Source: Agrypnia vestita (Eukaryota > Arthropoda > Insecta > Trichoptera > Phryganeidae). Taken from it: DNA of 64,000 nt. The notes beneath the pieces were generated by a model, which saw only the letters and a program-made list of their open reading frames with translations, did not search any database and was not told the DNA's origin. Shown here piece by piece: positions 11,450 to 49,459 of the stretch (the first letter of the stretch is position 1; each line of letters opens with the position of its first letter). The stretch lies in contig JADDOH010023013.1 of the NCBI GenBank assembly GCA_016648135.1, positions 248,001 through 312,000 on the forward strand, in the 5' to 3' direction. The position numbers and the translations under genes were made by a program.

Positions 11450-12050
11450 TAAAACACTAAGTTTTAATCCACTATCGAGTAATAGTATGTAAGCCTCGGC
11501 GCTTTCGATGGTGACACCTATCATCTTTAGAGGCAACATTAGAACTGACAATAAAAAAAAAAACAATATGGCCCAACATAATGTATATGCATGGGGAGAG
11601 GGGGGATTGTCATTAAAATTACACTAGCAATGTAGGAATTCACATCTGTTTCAAGTCAGATTAAAAAAAAGGTTCATTTAAAGCATAGATTTTTACGGAA
11701 ACGGATCGTTTGATCGGTGGAGGATGCAAAAATCTTTGCTTTAAACAAACTTTTACCTTGATCTAACTTGAAACAATCGGCCCTAAGGAATGTAAACTGG
11801 ATGCTTTAGAGGTCCTTGAAGTTAATTGAGCCATTCAAAATGGAAATAACCTCATAAATATTCAAATCCCTGCATCATCTCCGTTACTAAAATTATTACG
11901 GTTGTTAGTGTAATATTAATGACAACCCTACCCTCCTTCCTCCCCATACATTTTATTATTGTTGCACCATATTGTTTTTATTTTTATTGTCAATTCTAAT
12001 GTTGCCTCTGAAGATGATGGGTGTCTTCATTGAAAGTGTAATATTATTCT
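11450..12050. mobile_element. inverted-repeat element with hammerhead-like ends (Penelope-like?)
   Basis: The segment ATCATCTTTAGAGGCAAC at about 11520 reappears inverted as GTTGCCTCTGAAGATGAT at about 12001, together with their flanks (GACAATAAAAA, CCATGCAT/CCCCATAC). Each arm carries a CTRAAGA...GAAA motif facing outward. Between the arms lies a fold-back MITE at about 11650-11787. The class is inferred from the motif. Confidence 0.4.
11650..11787. mobile_element. fold-back MITE with GTTTCAA/CGGCC ends
   Basis: CTGTTTCAAGTCAGATTAAA and AAAGCATAGATTTTTAC on the left are mirrored by GCAAAAATCTTTGCTTTAAA and CTTGAAACAATCGGCCC on the right, around a short unique centre. The arm (AAAGCATAGA.TTTT.C) recurs at 16975-17045 and 53985-54100. 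Confidence 0.6.
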
Positions 12051-12504
12051 TCGGGATGAGGAAACTCCAAGTAAAGACTTGCTTCTCGTAAGTGTTTATT
12101 GGGTGACAATAACGGTTTAGACAAACGGTGTACAGTAAGATGCGGTCTGAATAACAATGGTAGTAAAAAGAGAGAGCGACTCGACATTCACGCGCCTTTT
12201 ATACCTTCTCTCTCTCTGTCATGCAGTCTCTTTCTGGCGTCGCGACATACGTTCCTCAGATCTATCACAGAAAGGTTAAGGCTTACATATTATTACTCAA
12301 CTGTGGATTAAAACTTAGTTTCTTTTTAACATGACCAGCAAAATACCAGTGAACTTACTTTAATGATTTTTCATTTTCTAACTGGGTAGACATTGGGAAT
12401 AACTAAATATTAGCTATATTCATTTTTATTTTAAATATATATTCTTTAATTTTGCACAATCCAGTTAGGCAATTTGTGTACATTTTATTGTAAAAGGTGT
12501 TTGG

Positions 12505-12990
12505 TTAAATAAATAAAAATAACTTTGTTTAATTTTTTTTTCCAATTGATTGAGCAACATTGTAGATTGACATTTAAAAAAAAGAGATTATTAATTATTA
12601 ATTAAGAAGACCACACATTCAATAATAGTTCAGGAGTTAGTATTATTCATGAAAACAGAATAGGTAATAGACTAGATAATTTAGAGGCATTAGAGATAAG
12701 AAAAGCCATTAATATGAATCATAAAATCATTAATAATCAAGTAAATTGATCTTTTAGTCGATTTTTAAATATGTTCCCTCTTAATAGTAATATTCCCTGC
12801 GAAATCCCACCCCCTACCCCCACTATTGGAACTCCATCCTTTCACCTTTCACACTAGTATATAAGCACATAATTTTTGTATGTTTAGGCAGTTAAGATTC
12901 TCCCTAAAGAAGCTACGGTCGTAGCGAAACCCGGTTGGATTTGAAAATAAATATTAGTGGTGTTAAACAAAGTTATTTTTATTTATTTAA
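12505..12990. repeat. inverted-repeat-bounded segment with a second hammerhead-like motif
   Basis: AAATAAATAAAAATAACTTT at about 12507 is the reverse complement of the stretch ending AATTATTT.. at about 12965-12990 (AAAGTTATTTTTATTTATTT). Near the right arm, 12904-12929 has CTAAAGA, a perfect 6-bp stem GCTACG/CGTAGC, then GAAA. This resembles a degenerate Penelope-like terminal region. Confidence 0.4.
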
Positions 12991-13139
12991 TTATAATGTC
13001 TCACCACCAAGTGTTTGCTTCCTTCGAAAAGATGTTTGGTTCTTTATTTGTTTTTATTACATATCTGTTTTTTAGACAAAATGAACAATTTATTCATTTA
13101 CTTTATCATTTTGAGATACAATTTCACACTTAAAGAGGA

Positions 13140-14051
13140 TAAAATATACCAAATGGTGAAATCTGGTGTGAAAGAAAGGAAAGAGTGCTGAAAAGAGAGG
13201 AAGGTTTGAAAATGTCTAAGAATTTCGGGGAAAACATCAAATTTTTCTGGAAGGAGGTGGAAAAATCTCAATGCGGGGCGGAAAGCAATGGTATAAAAGC
13301 TATTAAGTCATTGAATGGAGAAATGTTAATGTGTGAGGATGGAATAAAAGATAGATGGATGAAATATTTTCAGGAAACGTATGAGAGCGAGGGAACTGTA
13401 ACAGAGTAATCCGGTGAGATACTCACAGAAATAAGTATGAATGACGAAAATGAAATCAGTGAGATAAGTATGGAAGAAATAAAGTGTGCAATAAAGCATT
13501 TGAAGAATGGTAAGGCTGTGGGGAATGATAAGGTTGCTGCCGAATATATCAAGGCTGATGGCCCATTAGTAGTTACGTGGCTTCATACACTCTTTAATCA
13601 ATGTTTAAAGGAGAGCCACACCCCTTTAGACTGGAGAAGAGCAGTTACTATGCCTCTCTACAAAGGTATAGTGTTGAGAATGGAATGCGGTAACTACAGG
13701 GCAATCAGTCTTTTGAGCTCGGTTGGAAAACTTTATGGAAGAATTTTGATAGAAAGAGTAAGGTCGGTGACAAAAGAAAAGGTATGGGATGTGTAAGGGG
13801 CTTTTGTGAGTGGAAGAGGATGCACGGATCAGATCTTCTCTCTACGAGTGTTGACGGAAAAGTTTGTAGTGAAAAACCAAAAACTTTTCTGTGCACTTGT
13901 AGATCTGCAAAACGCTTATGATAGAGTTATAAGAGGATGGTTATGGAAGGTACTCTCTGGTTACAGGGTGAATAGTAAACTTATACACGCAATTGCATCC
14001 CTTTACGAAGGAAGTACTGCATGTCAGTGGATCATTCACAACATGGTTTGA
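13140..14051 (+). pseudogene. RTE-like LINE reverse transcriptase fragment
   Basis: A nearly continuous frame with two stops (near 13407 and 13794) reads through the N-terminal half of a reverse transcriptase: KSLNGEMLMCEDGIKDRWMK, LKNGKAVGNDKVAAEYIK, PLDWRRAVTMPLYKG, CGNYRAISLLSSVGKLYGRI, SGRGCTDQIFSLR and CALVDLQNAYDRV (palm aspartate box). It stops before YADD, truncated at both ends. The 3' ends at 18838-19090, 33751-33912 and 58095-58432 probably come from the same family (inference). Confidence 0.75.
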
Positions 14052-14807
14052 TATTACAAAAAGTGTCAAACCATGGCTGTTCAACTTGTATAATAAAAAC
14101 TAAATAATAATAATAAGAAAGGGAGAATAATAAAAACTTCGTTTTTATGGGTTAGTTTTTTTTATTTCTCACAAAGAAACAAACACCTATAACACAACAT
14201 CAGAAAGAGCAACTTTTATAACTTATATATAATAATTGCATATATTAGCTTTTTTCAGTATGCAATTCATATATTTACTTAATAAATAATAATTCATGTA
14301 CAAAATAAAAAAATAAATTCCCTAATTATTTCGAGTTTGTATCAGTCGACATGTGCAAAAAAGAGAAAAAAGTTTTGATGTATATTTGATATACATATAT
14401 CTGATTTTTTTTTGATTTTTTAGTATAAAAATTGGATTTTTTCAAACCCTAATTTCACTTCAACACAATCTTTAAAAGGAATATTCCTGCACTAAATTTA
14501 AAGAAAAATGTTATCAAATGCCAATTAATCACTTTTTGCCATTCTATATTCATAAAAATTCATTATCTATTACGAAGTTAAATTGAAAACATTAACCACA
14601 TGGAATTTATACATTTATCAATGTGTAATCCCTCTCTCAGTCCATGTGCTTAGGTTTGAAAATCACGATCCGTTTCTACTGCTCGTCTCCACTGCTTGTT
14701 CTGCGTGCAGTGGCGCTCCAGTCATTTCTCCAACTCAGTCTGTTGACGAGAGATCCTAAATACGTGATACATTCCATTGTTAATGCGAACTTTTCATCTG
14801 CAGCGGG
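14052..14807. other. upstream of TMEM184B coding exon 1
   Basis: 14060-14640 is AT-rich with no features. 14640-14800 is GC-richer and unrecognised. A polypyrimidine/CAG acceptor (CATCTGCAG) at 14795-14803 just before the start codon suggests an untranslated first exon further upstream, which I cannot locate. Confidence 0.4.
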
Positions 14808-42563
<27,756 letters not shown>

Positions 42564-44850
42564 AGACCGGATCGCTTACTAACACATCCTGCCAAAAGTT
42601 TGTTGTTTAATCTAAATGTTTGTAAAATGGCTCGGTCCATCTTTTACACTCGACCAGTTTTGCTGCAGCTAAAATTTAAAATATTTTTCTTATTATTCAG
42701 CCAAAATCACGCCTGAAAGCATTGAAATCAATAATGATACTGACATTAATTATTTCTGCATTTATTACTTTTTGCCAGCCATCTTGTCTGTGAGCAAGAA
42801 TGGCAATTATTTTAGTTTGCGATCCTTGACCGTTATGTTTGATTTCATGCAATTTAAGCAGAAGATAAAAATGTAATTGAAAACTATGATTAAAATTTGG
42901 TCTGCGTAATTGTGAAATGCATTTTTACCAGTTTTCAGGCAGTCAAATGTACCGCAAATTTGGTAAAATATTGCATTTGGAAAATAAACTTAGCAACATT
43001 GCTTATTATTATAGAATACCACGCGCATAGAACATCATACAGGAATTAATTATAAAAAATTCTAAATGAAATTTTAATCATTCTAACTAACAATTTTATT
43101 TAATAAAGGAAAATTATTGTTAGGAATGCTTATTTGAAGCATTTAGTCAGTGATGATTTCATCCTGGATTTCCGAATATCCAATACCAAAGCTTATCTCT
43201 TTTGTTTAGTATTTTGACATTAGAAGATAAAATGTGAAATAACAATGTTTGCTGTCACTTAAAACTATCAAACTGTCTGGAGAACAAAAGACAATGGTTC
43301 ATAGGAGAACTTCCCAGTTCCCAAATCAACCTAAACATAATTATTACACTAGATATAATGAAATTGCTTAAAATTATATATAAATTATACTTAAATCATA
43401 TTAATAAAATATTTTACCTGAAAAACCATGTAAAAATTGGTGGACAAGATACCGATTGAAACCATTATTTTTATGACCAACTATAATATAATATTCAGTT
43501 TTAAAGGCAAACAAGTTTTATTTATTAATAAAGTACCTAACTCAGTCTCTCGACGATAGCACACGGTTCAATGCACATAATTATGATAATAATAATGTTT
43601 TAAAATCCCACTAGACAGTTAAGAAGATTTCATAAAAATAGATTTATTTAAAATATTTATTTTTATTGTGTAAGAAGTTGTAAAATATTATTGATGATAT
43701 TTATAACTAAACCAGGATTTAATCTGTTTGGCGGTGACATATACTTTGTGTGGTAGAAGACAACTATGTGATTAGAAGTGCAATGCTGTTTATATTAGCT
43801 CATAATTTAAATACATTATTTTTATACAATTGTTTATTTTTACTTTTATTAGTTAATATTTTTGTCACCCAGTATTATTAAAAATGGACAGTTTTTATGG
43901 TGATCATCTGTTACACCCAGTACATAATAATAATGCAGAATCGTCGCCTCGCATCTAAAGTGAAATGCATAATGCATTGTGAGATAATTTCATAATAAAT
44001 GTCTTCTCATTTTGACCGAGGTAGCGTAGTAAAAGAATTATCAGAAATGTCTTCAAATAGATGTAAGGGCAATATTTCTAGATTTTTCTTATGTAAAATT
44101 CAAAGCACTGATCGCATCTTAAATGCTTTTTATAAAAAACATAATCTCGTTTCATTTGCATTTTGTTTGTATTTAGAAGGTATTTTAAATGCCTTTTATC
44201 ATCCTAATTATTATTTCTATGAGGAAAGTTAATCATAATTGGTATGTAATGCAATGCCTTTTATTGAAAATGATGCGTGTGTTTTTGTAAGTAAGGTTTC
44301 TAATTAGACATATAAAAAATTATATAATGGTTCTATGAGAGTAAGGTATAATTGTACACCACATTCTGATAATTCTGCCTTTGTGTATAAATAAATAAAT
44401 ACAACATTTTACTAAATCCAAGAAACATCACTAAGAAAAGTTAAATATATTATTTTTATGTTAGCCACTATATATACATATAAACAATTTCTTCTGTTGG
44501 GTTAAAAATAATTATAATAAATGTCTATATGTATTATGTTTGTAAAAATATCATATTTTTGTATATATTTCTTATTTATTGCAAACTAATACATAAAATT
44601 AGTATAATGTATAATAATATTAGCAACTTTGACAACCTTCAACTGAAGATGTCACATACGACTGCGGCGTATAGTTTATTTCACAAACTGGATTTACACT
44701 CAAAACGTAGAGATAATGAGTTCAAAAGTTACTAACTTAATCTCTAACATAACACATTTCTAAAATAGTCAAAACATTAATATGTTTACATTAATTTAAA
44801 AATCCCCATCTTGTTGATATTTGGTGTACCCAGGTTGAAAAGATATTATA
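42564..44850. other. TMEM184B 3' UTR and intergenic DNA
   Basis: AATAAA at 42983-42988 probably ends the TMEM184B mRNA. Beyond that the DNA is AT-rich without domain-bearing frames. Confidence 0.5.
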
Positions 44851-46136
44851 TTAGGTCCTTACATATGAAATTGGCGTTTTGCCGTACTGGCAAATTTGAT
44901 CTCAAATATCTTCTCTTTGGTTAGGAATTCCAACTCCAAATTTATACAGCTATTTACTCATGTATTTGTGTTTTGAAAATTATAATTCATTTGTTTTTTC
45001 CTCAATTGTTTTTTTCTTTGCGTCACTCAGTTTACAAAATGAAAAACTTGAAATATCGCGTTATTTACGAGTACGAGTTCCACCGTGGCACCAGTGCTGC
45101 AGAAACGGCTCGAAGGATTAATGATGTGTATGGCGACGGTGCCGCAAAAGAAAACACAGTGCGTTTTTGGTTCCAACGTTTTCGTTCTGGAAATTTCGAC
45201 CTGCAGAACAAGCCTCGTGGACGGCCGGAGACCAAAGTTGATAATGAAGAATTGAAGGCTATTGTGGAAGCGGATCCATCGCAAACCACATCCGAGTTAG
45301 CTGCAGGCTGCGGTGTTAGTGATAAAACTGTTTTAATCCACTTGAAGCAAATTGGTAAGGTGAAAAAGCTTGAAAGGTGGGTACCTCACGAATTGAGTGA
45401 AGCAAATCAACAAACGCGCGTTGACTGCTGCGTTGCATTACTCAACCGGCACAATAATGAAGGGATTTTAAATCGAATCATTACCTGTGATGAAAAGTGG
45501 ATCCTGTACGATAATCGGAAGCGCTCATCGCAATGGCTGAACCCTGCCGAACCAGCCAAACCATGCCCCAAGCGAAAATTGACTCCAAAAAAGTTACTTG
45601 TGAGCGTTTGGTGGACTAGTGCTGGTGTCGTTCACTACAGCTTTCTTAAATCTGGCCAGACGATTACGGCAGATGTCTATTGTCAGCAACTGCAAACCAT
45701 GATGGAAAAGCTAGCTGCTAAACAACCGAGGCTGGTTAATCGCTCTAGGCCACTGCTGCTTCATGATAACGCTAGACCACACACTGCACAACAGACGGCT
45801 ACCAAATTAGAGGAGCTTCAATTGGAATGTCTAAGACATCCACCGTACTCTCCGGACCTTGCCCCAACAGATTACCATTTTTTTCGAAATTTGGATAACT
45901 TCTTGCAAAGGAAAAAATTCAACTCCGATGGGGCAGTCCAAACCGCCTTCAAAGATTTTATTGATTCCCGTCCGAATGGTTTTTTTAGTAAAGGGATCGA
46001 TGAACTACCTATGAGATGGCAAAAGTGCATAGATAGCAATGGTACATACTTTGATTAAATAAATATATTATAATAAAAAAAAATCGGCTTTATGTTCCTC
46101 CCATACTAAACGCCAATTTCATATGTAAGGACCTAA
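44851..46136 (+). mobile_element. intact mariner transposon (cecropia-like), 1286 bp
   Basis: Terminal inverted repeats of at least 28 bp: TTAGGTCCTTACATATGAAA then TTGGCGTTT at the left, the exact mirror ending GTAAGGACCTAA at the right. TA dinucleotides flank both ends (44849-44850 and 46137-46138), the expected target duplication. It encloses one uninterrupted transposase. It lies between TMEM184B and UTP4. Confidence 0.95.
45039..46058 (+). CDS. mariner transposase, 339 aa, apparently intact
   Basis: Cut-and-paste DDE/D transposase that binds its terminal repeats and inserts at TA. The N-terminus has two helix-turn-helix motifs (TSAAETARRINDVYG with VRFWFQRF, then TTSELAAGCGVSDKTV) separated by a GRP hook (RGRP). 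The linker is the mariner WVPHEL. The catalytic triad is D,D34D: TCDEKW, HDNARPH, and YSPDLAPTDYHFF with 34 residues between the second and third Asp. It ends WQKCIDSNGTYFD. It most resembles the cecropia subfamily that gave SETMAR in primates. The frame is open 22 codons further upstream, but MKNLKYRVIYEYEF is the natural start and falls inside the element. Confidence 0.95.
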   Translation: MKNLKYRVIYEYEFHRGTSAAETARRINDVYGDGAAKENTVRFWFQRFRSGNFDLQNKPRGRPETKVDNEELKAIVEADPSQTTSELAAGCGVSDKTVLIHLKQIGKVKKLERWVPHELSEANQQTRVDCCVALLNRHNNEGILNRIITCDEKWILYDNRKRSSQWLNPAEPAKPCPKRKLTPKKLLVSVWWTSAGVVHYSFLKSGQTITADVYCQQLQTMMEKLAAKQPRLVNRSRPLLLHDNARPHTAQQTATKLEELQLECLRHPPYSPDLAPTDYHFFRNLDNFLQRKKFNSDGAVQTAFKDFIDSRPNGFFSKGIDELPMRWQKCIDSNGTYFD

Positions 46137-46138
46137 TA

Positions 46139-48196
46139 TATGAATGTGTTGAATCATACTTGACAGCAGGAGAAAGACCTGAGTGGGCACTATTGCTTAA
46201 AAATTATTTATTCATTAGGTAACACAGCTCTAAGATAAAATTCAAATATGCCTCTAATTTTTTCCTTGCAGATGTTAACTTTAAGTACTTTTTATATCGC
46301 TTATGTTTTCCACAAATGACTAGGTAAGTTAGATATTGGCAGAAGAACAAAGTGTGATTTAGAAGATGAATGAGACGAAAGTAGGATGTCAGGATGGAAA
46401 AGTGTTCTATCCTCTTTGCGATGAAAGGTGTGAGGGGAAATATGCATTTGTTATAAACTGAAATGAAGTGTTTTTTATATAGGTACTTGTTTATTAGATA
46501 CTCTATTTTATCTTTGCCTACCAAAGCCCAGATCTCGTTACGTCCATGGTCGTTGTTTTTGTAATATATTTGCTCTGGACATAATAAAACGTACATTTCA
46601 GTCGGAGGTTGTCAAGCGTTGGTGTAAACTGTATGTTCATTTATTATTCCTGGTCAAATAATATTTGAAATTTGAAATGAATACAACTTAAATGTGGAGC
46701 CAGATAAATTTAGGCATACTGACTGACAAAGTAACAAAATGTTAATTGTAGCGACGGATGTGTAGGTATATTAATACTGTTTCTTAACCCACACAAGTAA
46801 ATAAGTTGTTAATTCCACTTGCAGTTTGGACTTACCTTGCTGGAAATTGTACATTTTGAAATGATTTAAAAAATATAATTAATCGGAATGTATTGTGTCG
46901 GCGGTAAAATAAGTATAAAATGAATAAAATTTAATTAAAATAAAGTTGGTGACTCTTCTAATTATGGGAGATACAAGTATGTTTACGAGTACATAATGTT
47001 AAATTGGAGTGTACAAAGAATTTTGTGAAAAACTGGAATAAATGTCTAAGAGAGCATTATTGCTATAAAAGCAAACAAATTTCAAATCATGCCATTTGTA
47101 TCAAAATGGTTGATAACAAAGTTATTAAGATATTGTAATCATTAAATAATGCTCCACAAATATATTGAAAAAATTATTGTCAACCACACTGCTGCATTTA
47201 CAAGCAATGAATGATTAAAGGAGAACTCAAACTAGCCACCGAGCGAGTCCAAGGGTTACCTCGAGATAAACTGATGCGATCTGGCTAAAGGCTAAAACAG
47301 TGCCTCATATTTTTTGTTCGTACAATCTCGAGATGATGAAGAAGCTGCTTTGGACATTAATTCAAATTGGATGGAAAGATTTAATAAAATTGAAAAACAT
47401 CCATTAAAAAATAATTATTGGCACATTCCTAACTGAACATTCATTCCATTAAACATTTTGCACCATGTGCATCGTCAATTTCAACTAAATTTTGTTTAGG
47501 GTATAAAAATGTAATTATTAATATTCAAATAGCGAACACACTTTTAACATAATTGATTAGTTATGACAATGAATTTTTGTTAATCTCAAACTTAGATACA
47601 TACTTTTATTTTCTTAGGCAAAATGAAAAATATATTTAAAATCATTGTTTTACTTAATGATGAACTAATTTATTATTATATACTACTTAATATTGATAGT
47701 AAATCAGTTGAAATTGTATTATGCTACTAATTTTTTAATAAAAGAAAATAAAGAGTTTTACTTTTTAATTTAGAGTGACAGTGTGACCTTCACGCAGCGG
47801 ACATTTTTGTGTTGAGCTTGTATTTTGAATTGCAATAATCTGACTTCAATATCAGGCGATTACATATTTTTATTTTTTTTATTTTATTTTCATTTATTGG
47901 TTTTCTTACAGCCATATAATTAATCAATCTTGAAAAAAACAATAATTGATGTACAGAGTTTTGGGCCAATTACAAGAAAACACATATATACAATCGATAA
48001 AAAATAAGAAAAAACATGTCCAATAGAGAGTCCAATCCAATGTAACAATATACTTTAAACGGTGTTACATGTTTCAGGATTTCCGAAAAATGATTAATAA
48101 AATTTGAGTTGTATCTTTTTGAGCCGATAACAATTTTGAGATGTGCCGTTAGGAATTTTAATAACAATAAATATATATATATATATTTTATAAAAA
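46139..48196. other. intergenic AT-rich DNA
   Basis: A weak RTE-like LINE tail is listed at 46340-46425. Otherwise no recognisable gene or repeat. Confidence 0.5.
46340..46425 (+). mobile_element. diverged RTE-like LINE 3' end fragment (weak)
   Basis: AGAAGATGAATGAGACGAAA then GTAGGATGTCAGGATGGAAA and GTGTTCTATCCTCTTTGC parallels 58306-58378 (AGATGTATGAATGTGGCCGA, CCAGGATAGAAGAGTG, CAATCCTCTCTGCC) at low identity. No GTTA tail. Confidence 0.35.
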
Positions 48197-48338
48197 ATAG
48201 AGATGCGAACACGGAATACGTGTCACATCTATATTAATAATAAGCTAAACGCTTGTGCTATGAAAATAGGACTAACTTGCTGCTCTGGAGTGAGGTTCGA
48301 ACCCGCGACGTTTGGATCACGAGGCGAGACCAACAAGG
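48197..48338 (-). mobile_element. tRNA-derived SINE, minus-strand copy
   Basis: Reverse complement of the 25674-25855 family: CTTGTTGGTCTCGCCTCGTG, B box GGTTCGAACC at 48303-48294, CAGCAAGTTAGTCCTATTTT, and the tail GATGTGACACGTATTCCGTG. The A-rich end (minus strand) faces lower coordinates, next to a (TA)n run. Confidence 0.8.
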
Positions 48339-49339
48339 TACTCCTTTATTAAAATGTTTTTGGATATTCTACATTTTTATAAAAAGTTTGAATATCTGCA
48401 CAAAAAATTAATTTTACCTCCATTTTGTTAACAAAAAAGTTAAAAATAATTGTATTAACAAATAAAATGTTTTTAGAGAGAGAAAAAACATTGCCAACCT
48501 TCTTTGCCAATTCTCTTTTGGAATCTGAGAGTGCTCTCTTTATCGTTTTGTCAACCCCGAGGACCAGTCCTGTTCAAACACCATTATCTCTCTACATGTA
48601 GGTACGGAATAGGTATATATATTTTAAAATGTAATAATTATAACAACTTATTTTTCTTCCAAGTCCAATTTGATATTACAGTAGACCTTCTATTTTTCTT
48701 CCTTTCAATTTTAAATTAATTAAAGTTATTTAAAAAAAAATTAACAGTGTACATTTAAGAACAACAGATTTCGCCATGGAGCAAGTCTGTTTATGTATGT
48801 GGCAAAAAATTGATTTCATTTTACCAGACAGTCGGCCATATTCTGATCTAGGCAATATTGCTATTTCAAACCTGTCAAACTTAAACGTTAAAATTGGCAA
48901 CATTACAATGTTATATATAACTGTTAGTACACAGAAATAGCAATATTGCTTAGTTCGTAATATGGCCGAGTGCCTAAATACAATGAAAGGGACATGGTGA
49001 ATTTGGAAAATCGAAAATAAATATTCCATGGGTAAAATAAAAATATATTTATTCTTTTAAATTCATTCGTCAGAATTTTATTTACAGCACCTGGAAAAAT
49101 ATTAACATTTTAACTCAATTCTTTGTGAAATCAAATGTTACAATTACTTTAGAAAAAAACTTTAAGCGTTATTTAAAAAGCCTGCAATTTAAAACAGTTA
49201 TCGAGGTGGATGACGCAGTTGACATCTGCTCAAATCCCTCAATACTCGCATCCACCTGGTTATTGTAATATTCTATGCATACCTACCACTAAAACATTTG
49301 TAAAAGCTATTTATAATGCTTTACCTAGTAAGTGGATGG
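48339..49339. other. intergenic DNA and UTP4 3' flank
   Basis: No gene seen. TTTATT at 49077-49082 is a minus-strand AATAAA about 260 nt past the UTP4 stop, a plausible poly(A) signal. Confidence 0.4.
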
Positions 49340-49459
49340 TCACATCGCTCCAAATCGATTTTTGATGAAGGCAGGAGGGAGTTTCTCAACGAGGGTATCC
49401 GGTTCAACAATAACCAGAGCTGCTTCATCGTCATTAATCCATTTTGCTGCTACCAAGTG
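49340..49459 (-). CDS. UTP4: UTP4 terminal exon
   Basis: HLVAAKWINDDEAALVIVEP then DTLVEKLPPAFIKNRFGAM and TGA at 49342-49340. This matches the family C-terminus (E.P...I..LPP...K.FG). Confidence 0.95.
   Translation of the reverse strand, partial: HLVAAKWINDDEAALVIVEPDTLVEKLPPAFIKNRFGAM

Noticed and set aside
44973..45038. Start of the mariner transposase at the upstream ATG
   Set aside because: The 22-residue extension (hydrophobic, Phe-rich) is not part of mariner transposases; MKNLKYRV fits the family start.
46204..46596. 130-codon minus-strand frame
   Set aside because: Overlaps a weak LINE tail in the opposite orientation; composition is AT-driven and no domain is seen.
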